From Bog-473 sp963791995 (GTDB lineage Bacteria; Actinomycetota; Acidimicrobiia; Acidimicrobiales; RAAP-2), in contig CAWBUQ010000004.1 in the NCBI GenBank assembly GCA_963791995.1, positions 434,001-498,000 on the forward strand: 64,000 nucleotides of DNA, read 5' to 3'. The notes beneath the pieces are model-generated. The model ran no database searches. It was not told the DNA's origin and was given only the letters and a program-made list of their open reading frames with translations. Positions 1 through 11,671 of this stretch are shown here, one piece after another. Numbering within the stretch: the stretch's first letter is position 1; each line of letters begins with the position of its first letter. The position numbers were made by a program, and so were the translations under genes.

Positions 1-2
1 AG

Positions 3-883
3 GAGAAGCGATCACCCCTCGACTTCGCGTTGTGGAAGAAGGCCAAGGAAGGCGAGCCCTCCTGGGACGCGCCCTGGGGTGCGGGCCGGCCGGGATGGCA
101 CACCGAGTGCGTCGTGATGTCGCTCGATCTGCTCGGCGACGGCTTCGACCTGCACGGCGGGGGGCAGGACCTGGCCTTCCCGCACCACGAGAACGAGCGG
201 GCCCAGGCCGTCGCCGAGGGCCGGCCGTTCGCCCGCCACTGGGTGCACAACGGCTGGGTCGAGGTCGAGGGCACGAAGATGTCGAAGTCGCTCGGCAATT
301 TCACCTCGTTGACCGACCTGCTCGACCAGTGCGACGGCCGGGCCTACCGCATGCTTGGTGCTGCGGGCGCACTACCGCTCGCCCATCGAGGTGACGGCGG
401 CCACCATCGCCGACGCCGAGAAGGCGCTCGAACGGCTGGACATCGCGGCCCGCCGATTCGGCATCGGCGATCTGCTGGAGGAGAGCGGCCGGGGTTACGT
501 CGTCGAGTCGAGCGACGGCGCCGGCGCGGACCCCGGTGCGCTGGCCGTGTTCCATGCCCGCATGGACGACGACCTGGACACACCCGGTGCCCTTGCGGGC
601 ATCTTCGAGCTTGTCAGTGCGGCGCACACCATCGCGGATGCCGGCGACGAGACCGAGGGGCGTCGCTATGCCATGACCGCCGCGCTGCTGGCCGCCGCCT
701 TGGGCCTGCCCGCTGCACGCTGCGACCTCCGAAGTGGACGAGGAGTCGGCCCGCCTGGTGTCGGCTCGTGACGAGGCCCGCCGGGCGAAGGACTTTGCCC
801 GGGCCGACGCCATGCGGGACGAGCTGGTCGCCCTGGGCTGGACCGTCGAGGACACGCCCTCGGGCACCGCGATCCGCCGCTGA
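3..883 (+). CDS. cysS: Cysteinyl-tRNA synthetase, 3' part, two frameshifts
   Basis: This enzyme charges tRNA-Cys with cysteine. The 5' part, with the HIGH motif, lies outside the window. Visible are the zinc-site region (HGGGQDLAFPHHEN), the KMSKSLGN catalytic loop and the C-terminal helical segment ending DTPSGTAIRR, which is typical of CysRS and absent from the related mycothiol ligase MshC. The reading frame is broken twice. A surplus T near 355 (CTTGG where CTGG is expected) and a second surplus base near 700-714 move the frame by one each time; repairing both gives one continuous CysRS sequence to the TGA at 881-883. The protein is essential and each fragment is well conserved, so I infer sequencing errors rather than a pseudogene. 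Confidence 0.9.
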
Positions 884-955
884 CGCTCTCGTCGGGGAAT
901 CCCTTGTCAAAGGCATGAATTCCCGCTTGCTGTGGACTGGTTACCGCATCCGTAG

Positions 956-971
956 GTTACTCTGTGGTAAC
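956..971. promoter_or_regulatory. Inverted repeat upstream of acyl-CoA dehydrogenase, possible TetR-type operator
   Basis: GTTAC and GTAAC form a perfect 5-bp inverted repeat with a 6-bp spacer, 115 bp before the acyl-CoA dehydrogenase start. TetR-family regulators of fatty acid genes in actinobacteria often bind TTAC/GTAA palindromes, so this may be an operator. No regulator gene is adjacent, and the call rests on symmetry and position only. Confidence 0.35.
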
Positions 972-1085
972 AAGGACAGATGGGGTGGGCCGCGCACCAC
1001 GCCAGCGGACGTGAAACCGACCGTGGATTCCACCCGACACAGAGAAGTCCCGTTCGCGGCCAGGGACCGTCCAAGGAGGGCAGCC

Positions 1086-2303
1086 ATGTCCGACTACTCG
1101 CTCGAACTGAACGAAGACCAGCTGCAGATTCGTAAAGTGGGTCCACGAATTCGCGGAGAACGTGGTGCGTCCCGCCGGGCCGGAGTGGGACGAGCGCGAA
1201 GAGACGCCATGGCCGATCATCGAGGAGGCGGCCCGCAACGGGCTTCTACTCCTTCGACTTCATCGCCCAGTGCTTCTCGGATCCGACGGGACTCTTGATG
1301 TGCCTGGTCAACGAGGAGATGAGCTGGGGCGACGCCGGCATCGCGCTCGCCATCTTCGGTTCGACGCTGGCGGTGGCCGGTATCTTCGCCAACGGCACGC
1401 CCGAACAGATCGGGGAGTGGATCCCGCAGTGCTTCGGCTCGCCCGACGACATCAAGCTGGCGGCCTTCGGTGTCTCCGAGCCCGATGCCGGTTCCGACGT
1501 CTCCTCGCTGAAGTCCCGGGCGGTCTACGACGAGGCGAAGGACGAGTGGGTGCTCAACGGCACCAAGACGTGGATCACCAACGGCGGCATCGCCAACACG
1601 CACGTCCTCGTGCTCTCGGTCGACCCGTCCCTGGGCAGCCGGGGCCAGGCCAGCTTCGTCGTGCCCGAGGGCACACCGGGCATCTCGCAGGGCCAGAAGT
1701 TCAAGAAGATGGGCATCCGTGCCTCGCACACCGCCGAAGTGGTGCTCGACGACTGCCGCGTGCCCGGACGGTGCCTGCTCGGCGGCAAGGAGAAGCTCGA
1801 CGAGCGTCTGGCCCGGGCCCGCGAGGGAAAGCGGACCTCGACGCAGGCCGCCATGGCCACGTTCGAGGCCTCACGCCCGATCGTCGGCGCCCAGGCCGTC
1901 GGCATCGCGCGGGCCGCCTACGAGTACTCGCTCGACTACGCCAAGGAGCGCAAGCAGTTCGGCCGGGCCATCATCGAGAACCAGGCCATCGCCTTCAAGC
2001 TCGCCGACATGAAGATGCACACCGATGCCGCCCGATTGCTCGTGCACCGTGCCGCCAACATGGCAAGCACGGGCAAGAAGTTCGAGAACGGCGAGGGCTC
2101 CATGTCGAAGCTCTACGCCGGCGAGAACGCGGTGTGGGTGACCGAGCAGGCGATCCAGATCCTCGGTGGGTACGGCTACGTCCGGGAGAACCCGGTCGAG
2201 CAGTGGCACCGCGACTCGAAGATCTACACCATCTTCGAAGGGACCTCAGAGATGCAGCGGTTGGTGATCTGCCCGGGCGATCTCGGGGATCCACATCAAC
2301 TGA
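1086..2303 (+). CDS. Acyl-CoA dehydrogenase, three frameshifts
   Basis: This FAD-dependent enzyme makes the alpha,beta double bond of an acyl-CoA in beta-oxidation. The reconstructed protein is about 404 residues and starts at ATG 1086 after AAGGAGGG. It has the N-terminal helical domain, the middle beta domain (FGVSEPDAGSD, TKTWITNG) and the C-terminal domain (ERKQFGRAI, QILGGYGY) with the catalytic glutamate in IFEGTSE. Surplus single bases occur in AAA near 1134, GGG near 1241 and CCC near 2272. Removing all three restores the usual ending ISGIHIN with TGA at 2301-2303; the uncorrected last frame runs to 2320. The last 79 bp are duplicated at 27916-27993. Confidence 0.9.
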
Positions 2304-2305
2304 TC
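2227..2305 (+). repeat. Left copy of 79-bp direct repeat, candidate attachment site
   Basis: This segment encodes the end of the acyl-CoA dehydrogenase, from the catalytic-glutamate motif to just past the stop codon. It matches 27916-27993 with five mismatches and one gap by eye. The last 26 bases are identical, and identity ends sharply on both sides. Three of the five substitutions are third-position and synonymous; the other two change Met to Ile and Cys to Ser. That fits two gene copies diverging under coding constraint. An element that carries a replacement 3' end of its target gene would produce this arrangement. Confidence 0.6.
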
Positions 2306-2879
2306 CACCAGGGAAAGTAGACAGACACACCGGCTCTGTAGGTCAGGTCTCCCATACCCTGCAGCCGGCCCAAATGAGGCTGGAATCATTTCTGTCGCGA
2401 TTTCTGTCGCAAATCGAGCGGGCATCGAGGGCGGCATGTCGACGCCATGTCGCAGCATTGCGACGTTACGCCCGGGTTTGACAGAGAGGCATGGGCAGAG
2501 GCCGAAGTCTGAATCTCTCGGATTGGACACGAGGGTGTCTCTCATCAGACCGGTCGGATCCTCAACAACGCCATGGACCCCGATCCGCATCGACTCGGAC
2601 GCAGTCCAAAGGCTCAGGCGAGGACTCTACGACGGCATTGTGGCGTGCATCTCGACCGATGAAGATCTGAGCCTCAAGACGCCGACCGAACGATGCAACG
2701 AGCAACACGGCTCGATGTTCGTTCAAAGACGGGCCCTGGAACGATGGGTGGAGCTCTGGGCAGAAGACCTCATTCAAACGGGTCAACTCATCTTGTGGCG
2801 CAGCAGATACCGAGCTGTTTAGGAATCGCGGGATCCGGGCGAGAGACATCAACTATCGCCAACGTCTGGACCGAGCCTT
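2306..2879. other. Gene-poor stretch next to the left repeat
   Basis: No convincing gene was found in these 574 bases. The longest open frame, 2436-2822 on the plus strand (128 codons), resembles no family I know and has no clear ribosome site. Near 2388-2415 the string TTTCTGTCGC occurs twice in tandem. The region could be the remains of element-encoded functions, but nothing identifies it. Confidence 0.4.
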
Positions 2880-4540
2880 TCAGCACCCTCCTGGGGTCAC
2901 GGAGACGGACACGGATCGTCCGGTCCTTGCATTATCCAGGAGCAGGGTCTCGCTATTGGTCTTGGAGATGATGCTGGCGCCCGAAGTCCGTGCGCAGTAG
3001 CCGTTGGGATAGTGGACCTCTGCCGGTACGAAGATCGCCGTGGGGGCGTGTACCGCGTGATTCGGCACGTAGGTGAGGTGAAATGTCCCACTCGCCGGAT
3101 CGAAGGACATCGACGTGGGCGTCCCGGCGATCGCTTGGGGATACGTGCGCGAAAGAACCCCGCGGTCGATCGAAGTGATCCGTCCGCTGCGACCAAACCC
3201 TCGGCCGAGCTGCCGGTGGGGTCGGCGTAGAACTTCCACGACCAATAGGTCCAGCCGACGAGGTGCTGGTCGGCCTCGGCCGTCAGACGATCGAGCAAGG
3301 GAGGATTCGACGTGGCCCCGAACTCACTCAGGAACCAGGCGGGCCCCCGCGGCTGGGCGGCGGAAGCGAGGTCAGTGCGGTCCTCGGAACGTGTGGTGAA
3401 CGAATGCTGTTCTTGGGCGGCACATGCCGCAATGTCGGTCGGGTTGCCCGTCTTGCCACTGCGCTGTCCGCAGTAGATGTGCACATTGAAGACCAGGTTG
3501 GGAAAGGGCATGGACCCAACGAAGTTCGTCGACCCACGGCTGCTGAAGATGTCCGGCTCGTAGAACACGAGGACTCCGGGATCCGCAGTTTGGATCGCGG
3601 GGATCACCCCAGTGGCGGGGATGGACGGGGAACACGAGATCGGAGGAGCGCCATGGGAGGACGAGCCGATGAACGAGCGCCCTGTGTAGAAGCATTCAAG
3701 CTGGGCATCGAACTTCTCGTCGCCGGACTTCACGAGCGAGGTCGAGAATGGTTCGTTGAACGGGTCATAGCCAAGGATCCAGGGATCGCCCTTGAAGTAG
3801 GCGGCTACAGCGGCCCAGACCCGGTCGTACTCGCCCTGAAGGTCGCCGACGACATCATTGGTCCAGAAATGGCGAAAGGCAGCTCCCGCAGCCGCCGTCC
3901 CGTAGTTCTGCGACCACCGGCCCGGAGGGTCGGTGTTGGGCGCGCCACTGGTGCACACGGCCCAGTTTGGCGCTCCTTCTCCATCGAACAGTTCGTTGTA
4001 GACGTCTTGGTGCATGTCGAGCAGGGAGTAGATGTGAAAGCGACCGAGCAGGTCGACGGTCGCCTTCAGCTTGGCGAGGTACGCGTCGATGATTGCTTGG
4101 CTGAACTGGCCTGGATCATGGGGCGTGCCGGGCGCGCAGATGGCAGGATCGTTCGGCGGAGCGGTCCCCGGCTCGAGTCCCTTCCAGGTCAACCCCAGCC
4201 GCACCACGTTGAACCCGAGCCTGGCCATCAGCGAGGCATCGGCGGCGCCGAGGTTCCACGGTTTTCCAGCGGCCGGTGAGAGCTCGTAGGGGGGATGCTT
4301 GTAGACGGCGTTCACCCCGTGAAAGACCACCACCCGTCCATGTCGGTCGTAGAGAAATGGACCGCCAGGCGAGCGAATGGGGCCCTCGACGCCCGAACTC
4401 GAGGGATGGTGGATCGGTGAGCGAAGGCTTGGTAACGAGACCGAAGTCCTGCTGGCACAGTCACTCAGCAACACCGCCATGAAGACCGTCACCAAAATGA
4501 CTGCGAACAGGTTGATCGGGCTGTGACGGGTTGTGGACAC
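2880..4540 (-). CDS. Secreted GH5 glycoside hydrolase, endoglycoceramidase-like, one frameshift
   Basis: A predicted exported retaining glycosidase of family GH5 that cleaves a beta-glycosidic bond, possibly in a glycolipid or glucan. A GTG start at 4540 gives a basic N-terminus and a hydrophobic stretch ending LLSDC; the Asp before Cys is poor for a lipobox, so lipidation is uncertain. The catalytic acid/base Glu is in FNEPF (about residue 261) and the nucleophile Glu in SEFGAT (about 406). A C-terminal beta domain follows (FDPASGTFHLTY, HYPNGY), as in endoglycoceramidases. A missing base near 3186 puts this tail in another frame. Downstream of, and same strand as, a small membrane protein and a universal stress protein. 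The substrate is not determined. Confidence 0.8.
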
Positions 4541-4572
4541 GAGATCACGGGGCAATCGGTGCGGTCCCGCTA

Positions 4573-4779
4573 CTACAAAGACAAGACGTGGTACACGACG
4601 AACGCGGGCCAGACCACGGACTTCATCAGTGCCACGAGCACGAGCCAGAACGTCCCGGAGTGAGTGTGCAGGTAGTAGCAGAACGCTCCGATGAACCCGA
4701 GAAGCCAAATGCCCCCAGCGCCTCCGTTGCGGGCGGTGTTGCTTCTCGCACGCGGCTTGTCCTCCGTCGTATCGATCAT
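4573..4779 (-). CDS. Small membrane protein
   Basis: A 68-residue protein with a hydrophilic N-terminus and two hydrophobic segments (GGIWLLGFIGAFCYYL and FWLVLVALMKSVVW), ending in VVYHVLSL. Short proteins with a WPAF-VYHVL ending are common in actinobacteria and have no assigned function that I know. It sits 32 bp upstream of the GH5 start and is probably co-transcribed with it and the stress protein. Confidence 0.6.
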   Translation of the reverse strand: MIDTTEDKPRARSNTARNGGAGGIWLLGFIGAFCYYLHTHSGTFWLVLVALMKSVVWPAFVVYHVLSL

Positions 4780-4928
4780 CGGGCTGCCCTTCTATCTTCC
4801 ACGAGGCCTGACAATGCCCCGCTGCGCGGACGCGCGGCAGTGTCCAACCGCCACCACGGCGAAGGCCAAGCCACCGCATCGAGTGGGCCTCTTGGACCAG
4901 AGGTGGCGCAGCATGAAGTCGAAGGAGG

Positions 4929-5447
4929 TCACGGTCGTCTGCCGCCAACAGGATGCTGCCGTTCGACATCGTCGGCAACCATTGCCCCGTGGATCGTCCT
5001 CGGCCCAACGATGACCAGCGGACATTGGGCGAGGCGCGCGCAGTCCTGGCTTACCGAACCGAGCGCGAACTCTTTGAAGGGTCCGAGACCGCGTGATCCG
5101 ACCACCAGCAGGTCCGCGTCCTTGCTGACGTTGACCAGGGCATCTGCCGCTGGTGGATCAACGGCGCGGGCGACAACGACGAGGCCGGGCGCCAAGGCTC
5201 CAGCTTTCGCAACTGCCTCATCGAGGATCGCCGACTCGCGCTCCTTCAGCGGTGCGACGGCCTCAAGTTCCATGGCGTCTCGGCACAAGAAAGTCGCGTG
5301 CACGACCTCGAGGATGGCGCCCCGCAAACACGCCTCTCGGGCTGCCCATGCAAGCGCCCTGAGCGAGGTCGGCGACCCGTCGACGCCCACCACGATTCTT
5401 GGTTGTGCCGCCTCATTCGATCTCGAACGCCCTTCTTCGCTGAGCAT
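4929..5447 (-). CDS. Universal stress protein, UspA family
   Basis: A single-domain Usp of 172 residues. The beta-1 strand IVVGVDGS begins at about residue 18, and the ATP-binding signature is VGSRG followed nine residues later by GS. Proteins with this motif bind ATP and respond to hypoxia, stasis or redox stress in actinobacteria. The start follows AAGGAAGGG, a good ribosome site. The gene is divergent from the CtpE-like ATPase, and the 343-bp spacer carries DosR-like boxes, so hypoxia- or NO-type control is plausible. The last 20 residues, rich in Arg and Gly, are atypical and could reflect a frameshift. Confidence 0.85.
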   Translation of the reverse strand: MLSEEGRSRSNEAAQPRIVVGVDGSPTSLRALAWAAREACLRGAILEVVHATFLCRDAMELEAVAPLKERESAILDEAVAKAGALAPGLVVVARAVDPPAADALVNVSKDADLLVVGSRGLGPFKEFALGSVSQDCARLAQCPLVIVGPRTIHGAMVADDVERQHPVGGRRP

Positions 5448-5506
5448 CTGGCCCTTCCTTAGGAGGTCTCCGCCTCAGTGTCACGCTCGTAGACACGTCC
5501 TGAATA

Positions 5507-5555
5507 GGGAATATGGTCCCTTCAATTGGGGACGTGGGACCCTTGGCCAGGGTCC
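5507..5555. promoter_or_regulatory. Cluster of DosR-like boxes between usp and the P-type ATPase
   Basis: Three related elements lie within 49 bp of the divergent spacer. GGGAATATGGTCCC (5507-5520) reads GGGACCATATTCCC on the other strand. TTGGGGAC (5526-5533) matches the DosR half-site. GGACCCT and AGGGTCC (5537-5555) are 7-bp arms around TGGCC, giving GGGAC-N4-GGCC. The DosR consensus is a GGGAC-N4-GTCCC/GGCCC palindrome upstream of stress-protein and cation-ATPase genes. Motif and gene context fit, but no DosR/DosS genes are in the window. I see nothing else clear in 5448-5790. Confidence 0.45.
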
Positions 5556-5790
5556 GGATTGCCCTCCACACTGGGAGAGCGACGCACTCCAAGTTCGACG
5601 CGGCGTGTTGTTGCATCGTGTGACGGTCAGAGGAAGCCGTGCCCGTGCCTGACGGGACGGATGGCTGCATGTGCCCGTCAAGACGGGATGAAGAGGTGTC
5701 GTCGTACGGCCCTGTGGAGGGAAGGGGAGTGATGAACCAGCGCGAAGGCGCCATCGTTCGTCTGGATCCCAGCGCCAGCTCAACCGTAAG

Positions 5791-8167
<2,377 letters not shown>

Positions 8168-8364
8168 TCAAGGGTCCGGCAGCACAGGCTCACCGAAAGG
8201 GGCTCGAGGATGGATTCGACGGAGTCTCGCCGATCGATCCTGGGACGCCCTATTCACACCGAGCACGGAGCGACTCGGGGGTGTCGGACTTGTCCAGGTA
8301 GAGGGCGTGCGCGGGGTCAATTTTCGACCTTCAACCCTGGCGGCGGGCTCGACGGGAACCCAGC

Positions 8365-10698
8365 GTGGTGAGAGTGGTCGAATCGCCTCCTCGCCGCGCG
8401 GCCGGGCTCGAACCATTCGTGCCCGTGTTGCTCTTGGCCCTGACCGGGGTCTGCCTGGTCGTGGGCATCGCGCTCCATCTGGCGGGGGCAGGTAGCGCTG
8501 GCAATCTCGCGTGGATCGTCTCGGGTGTCCTTGGGGCCCTCTTCGCCGCATGGTCCGTGATCGACAGCCTCCGACATCGGCGGCTCGGGGTCGACGTCAT
8601 CGCCCTCCTGGCTCTCGTAGGAGCGCTGGTCGTGGGCGAGTATCTGGCGGCCGCGGTCATCAGCCTCATGGTGTCGAGCGGGCGGACGCTCGAAGGTTGG
8701 GCTGCCGGGCGGGCTCACCGGGACCTGCAAGCACTTTTGGAGCGTGCACCCAGAACGGCCCACCGTTACTGCGGCGATGCCCTGGAGTCGGTCGCTCTCG
8801 ACGAAGTCGTTCCGGGTGACTTGGTGTTCGTGGCTTCGGGCGAGTTGGTGCCCGTTGACGGAACCCTCGTCGGTGAGGCCGTTCTCGACGAGTCAGCACT
8901 GACGGGCGAGGCCCTACCCGTCGAGCGCCAAGCGGGCGATCCCGTGCGGAGTGGAGTCGTGAATGCGGGCGGGCCATTCGACCTGCGCACCACGACCAAC
9001 GCTGCCGACAGCACCTATGCCGGCATCGTCCGCTTGGTGTCGGAGGCCGAGTCCGTACCGGCGCCCTTCGTCCGGCTGGCCGATCGCTATGCCCTCTGGT
9101 TCCTCCTGCTCACTCTCGTGGTGGCCGGAGCAGCATGGGCCGCCGCTGGAGCGGGGCGTGCGGTCGCGGTCCTGGTGGTGGCGACTCCGTGCCCCCTGAT
9201 TCTGGGCGCCCCGGTCGCGATCGTCTCGGGACTCTCCCTCGCGGCGCGACGTGGCGTCGTCGTGAAGGGCGGTGGCGTCCTCGAGCGACTCGCCAACTGC
9301 CGGACTCTCCTCTTCGACAAGACCGGCACCTTGACCACGGGTCATCCGGCGTTGGCGACCGTGGTGCCTTCGGGTTCATTGCCCGCAGACGAGATCCTGG
9401 CCATGGCCGGATCCTTGGACCAGGCGTCGCCCCACGTGCTCGCCACAGCGGTCGTGAACGCCGCCACGGAACGGGGTTGCCAGCTCGTGCTTCCCCAAGG
9501 GGTCGAGGAGGTTGCCGGACGCGGTATCCGCGGGACCGTCGGCGGCCATTCCGTCGCGCTCGGCAAGGCCGAGTGGGTGGGCGTGACGGGGGCGCCACGG
9601 TGGGCCAGGAGGGCACGCCGGATGGCCCAGTTGGACGGCGCCCTGACGGTCTTCGTCGCGGTGGACGGCGGACCGGCCGGGGTGCTCGTCCTCGATGACC
9701 CGCTCCGACCCGACGCCGCCCGCACCATCCGCAGCCTCCGACACGATGGCATCGAACGTGTCGTCATGGTGACCGGCGACCGGGCTGAGGTGGCGGACAC
9801 GGTCGGGGCGGTGATCGGCGTGGACGCAGTCCTGGCCGAGCGATCCCCGGCCGAGAAGCTCGACGCCGTGACCGAAGAGCGGCGGCGGGCGCCCACCATC
9901 ATGGTCGGTGACGGAATCAACGACGCTCCGGCGCTGGCCCTCGCCGACGTGGGGGTGGCCATGGGAGTTCGTGGCGCCACGGCGTCCTCGGAGGCAGCCG
10001 ACATCGTCCTGACCGTCGACCGCCTCGATCGGGTCGGTGAGGCCGTGGCCCTGGCCCGACGCACTCGGCGCATCGCCCTTGAGAGCGTGATCGCAGGGAT
10101 GAGCATGTCACTGGTCGCCATGGCGGCAGCGGCTGCGGGGCTGTTGCCCGCTGTCTGGGGTGCGATCCTCCAAGAGATCATCGATGTCGCTGTCATTCTC
10201 AACGCCCTGCGGGCGCTCATTCCCTCGGGGGCCGTCCACATGAGCGAGGAGGACGCAGCCCTCACTCGGCACTTCCAGGCCGAGCACAGTGCGATCCGAG
10301 CTGACATCGACGCGGTGCGCAACGCCGCTGACGCCCTCGGGGAGCTCGAACCGGTGGAGGCAATAGCGCTTGTGCGGGACGTGCAGCGGACACTCGTCGA
10401 CGAGGTCGAGCCCCACGAGGAGGCGGAGCAAGACGTGCTGTACCCGGCACTCGATCGTGTGATCGGCGGCCGGGATCCCACTGGTCCGATGAGCAGGGCG
10501 CACGTCGAGATCGCCGCTCAGATCCGGCGGCTCGGCGTGCTCCTCGACGACATAAGCCCAGACGGTCCCGACCGAGAGGACGTCGCGGACCTGCAGCGAG
10601 TCCTGTACGGGCTACACGCCATCCTCGCCCTGCACACCACCCAGGAAGAGGAGAGCTATCTCTCGCTGGCCGATGACGCCGACGGCACTCTTACATAA
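8365..10698 (+). CDS. P1B-5-type metal ATPase fused to a C-terminal hemerythrin domain
   Basis: A 777-residue heavy-metal pump with a GTG start at 8365. Motifs: actuator SALTGEALPVE, metal-site helix ATPCPL (near residue 272), DKTGT (near 318) and GDGINDAP (near 514). The TPC motif in place of CPC or SPC, with a C-terminal hemerythrin-like domain, is the known P1B-5 class; characterised members handle Ni or Fe, and an Acidothermus member was shown to carry a hemerythrin-like di-iron domain. Here residues from about 630 hold the His/Glu ligand series AEHSAI, PHEEAE, RAHVEI and LHAILALH-TTQEEE. No N-terminal metal-binding domain is seen. The hemerythrin part may sense oxygen or iron. Confidence 0.9.
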   Translation: MVRVVESPPRRAAGLEPFVPVLLLALTGVCLVVGIALHLAGAGSAGNLAWIVSGVLGALFAAWSVIDSLRHRRLGVDVIALLALVGALVVGEYLAAAVISLMVSSGRTLEGWAAGRAHRDLQALLERAPRTAHRYCGDALESVALDEVVPGDLVFVASGELVPVDGTLVGEAVLDESALTGEALPVERQAGDPVRSGVVNAGGPFDLRTTTNAADSTYAGIVRLVSEAESVPAPFVRLADRYALWFLLLTLVVAGAAWAAAGAGRAVAVLVVATPCPLILGAPVAIVSGLSLAARRGVVVKGGGVLERLANCRTLLFDKTGTLTTGHPALATVVPSGSLPADEILAMAGSLDQASPHVLATAVVNAATERGCQLVLPQGVEEVAGRGIRGTVGGHSVALGKAEWVGVTGAPRWARRARRMAQLDGALTVFVAVDGGPAGVLVLDDPLRPDAARTIRSLRHDGIERVVMVTGDRAEVADTVGAVIGVDAVLAERSPAEKLDAVTEERRRAPTIMVGDGINDAPALALADVGVAMGVRGATASSEAADIVLTVDRLDRVGEAVALARRTRRIALESVIAGMSMSLVAMAAAAAGLLPAVWGAILQEIIDVAVILNALRALIPSGAVHMSEEDAALTRHFQAEHSAIRADIDAVRNAADALGELEPVEAIALVRDVQRTLVDEVEPHEEAEQDVLYPALDRVIGGRDPTGPMSRAHVEIAAQIRRLGVLLDDISPDGPDREDVADLQRVLYGLHAILALHTTQEEESYLSLADDADGTLT

Positions 10699-10755
10699 AG
10701 GCTTTGGGCAACGGCAACAATGCCGGATGCGGCCAGTGCAGGATGGTGACGTGAG

Positions 10756-10998
10756 GTGGCAGTGGTGGAGATGGAGCAACGCGATGCGCTCGAGCGTGGT
10801 GTGTCCCTCCGCCCGGACCAACTCGTTCTGCTGAGCGTCGAGGCGGTGGCAGTGCTGCTGCAGCGCCACCCGCGGCTTCAACCCGCACTTCGTGGCCCCT
10901 TTACTGACGAGTTCGACCGGCGCGAAGCCGAGTGCGCCTCGCGCCAAAATCGCTCCAGGCTGGGGAATGGGCACACCCCGACCCCTCGAACGAAGTAG
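10756..10998 (+). CDS. Small hypothetical protein
   Basis: About 80 codons from GTG 10756 (ATG at 10771 is in frame). The first 60 residues look like a real helical protein (LRPDQLVLLSVEAVAVLLQR, then FTDEFDRREAEC), while the last part is Arg- and Pro-rich and may be out of frame. It follows the hemerythrin ATPase by 57 bp on the same strand. Function unknown. Confidence 0.4.
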   Translation: MAVVEMEQRDALERGVSLRPDQLVLLSVEAVAVLLQRHPRLQPALRGPFTDEFDRREAECASRQNRSRLGNGHTPTPRTK

Positions 10999-11081
10999 TC
11001 CTGACTGGGAACCGCGAGCCGATTCCGAACGACCACCATGATGTGGAATACGCGATCCCTTGGTTTCACCGACCAACATGC

Positions 11082-11573
11082 TTGACCCGACGCGGTTGTT
11101 CCATGCTGGCGCTCGGTATCGCCTGTATGTTCCTGGCGGGGTGTGCGGACAGCGGCGCCCCCGGACCCACCGGCGCTGAGCCCTCATACGAAGTCCGGGC
11201 CAGCGCCCTCAAGGGTCTCGGGCAGATCCTCGTCGATGGTCGTGACTACGCGCTTTACGCGTACGTGCCCGACGGTCGGGGCCCATCGAGGTGCGCCGGA
11301 GTGTGTGCCACCGAATGGCCGCCACTCATACTGCCGCGGGGAGTGTCACGCCCCAAGGCCGGACCGGGTGTCTCCCCGGCCCTGCTCGGGACGGCACGAC
11401 GTGCGAACGGCTCTGTGCAGGTCACGTACCGCGGCTGGCCGCTGTATCTCTACGAGAACGACCGGGCCCCCGATGAGGTCACCGGCCAAGGCGATGACAT
11501 GGGGTTGTGGTTCGTCGTCCACCCAGACGGTGGACTCGACCGGCAATTGCCGCCTGACACAACGAGAGGCTGA
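11082..11573 (+). CDS. Lipoprotein of the COG4315 secreted-repeat family
   Basis: A predicted lipoprotein of about 163 residues. I prefer the TTG start at 11082, which gives a basic n-region (TRRG), a hydrophobic core and the lipobox FLAGC; ATG 11103 is the alternative, and the open frame extends much further upstream without looking coding. Two degenerate repeats are recognisable: GQILVDGRDYALYAYVPD with a CAGVCATEWPP segment, and the second with YRGWPLYLYENDRAPDEVTGQ. Proteins of this family sit outside the membrane and have no settled function. Its neighbours are metal and oxidase-assembly genes. Confidence 0.75.
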   Translation: MTRRGCSMLALGIACMFLAGCADSGAPGPTGAEPSYEVRASALKGLGQILVDGRDYALYAYVPDGRGPSRCAGVCATEWPPLILPRGVSRPKAGPGVSPALLGTARRANGSVQVTYRGWPLYLYENDRAPDEVTGQGDDMGLWFVVHPDGGLDRQLPPDTTRG

Positions 11574-11671
11574 CTCTTGCAGCCAGAGCCGGTGCTTGTT
11601 CTGCCTCTGAAGGGACCGGTCAAGTGGCGGCGAACCCGACGCGCCGATTCGCGTTCGAATCGCCGGGCGTG

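Noticed and set aside
3..883. Mycothiol ligase MshC instead of CysRS
   Set aside because: The C-terminal CysRS domain ending DTPSGTAIRR is present, which MshC lacks.
30..1298. A 422-codon frame running through cysS and into the dehydrogenase
   Set aside because: After about position 355 it is out of frame with both genes and has the Arg-rich composition of a shadow frame.
2436..2822. A 128-codon open frame next to the left repeat
   Set aside because: No recognisable motif, no ribosome site and poor composition; kept only as part of the gene-poor stretch.
4780..5025. Small frames between the membrane protein and usp
   Set aside because: They are shadow frames of usp or non-coding; no conserved motif.
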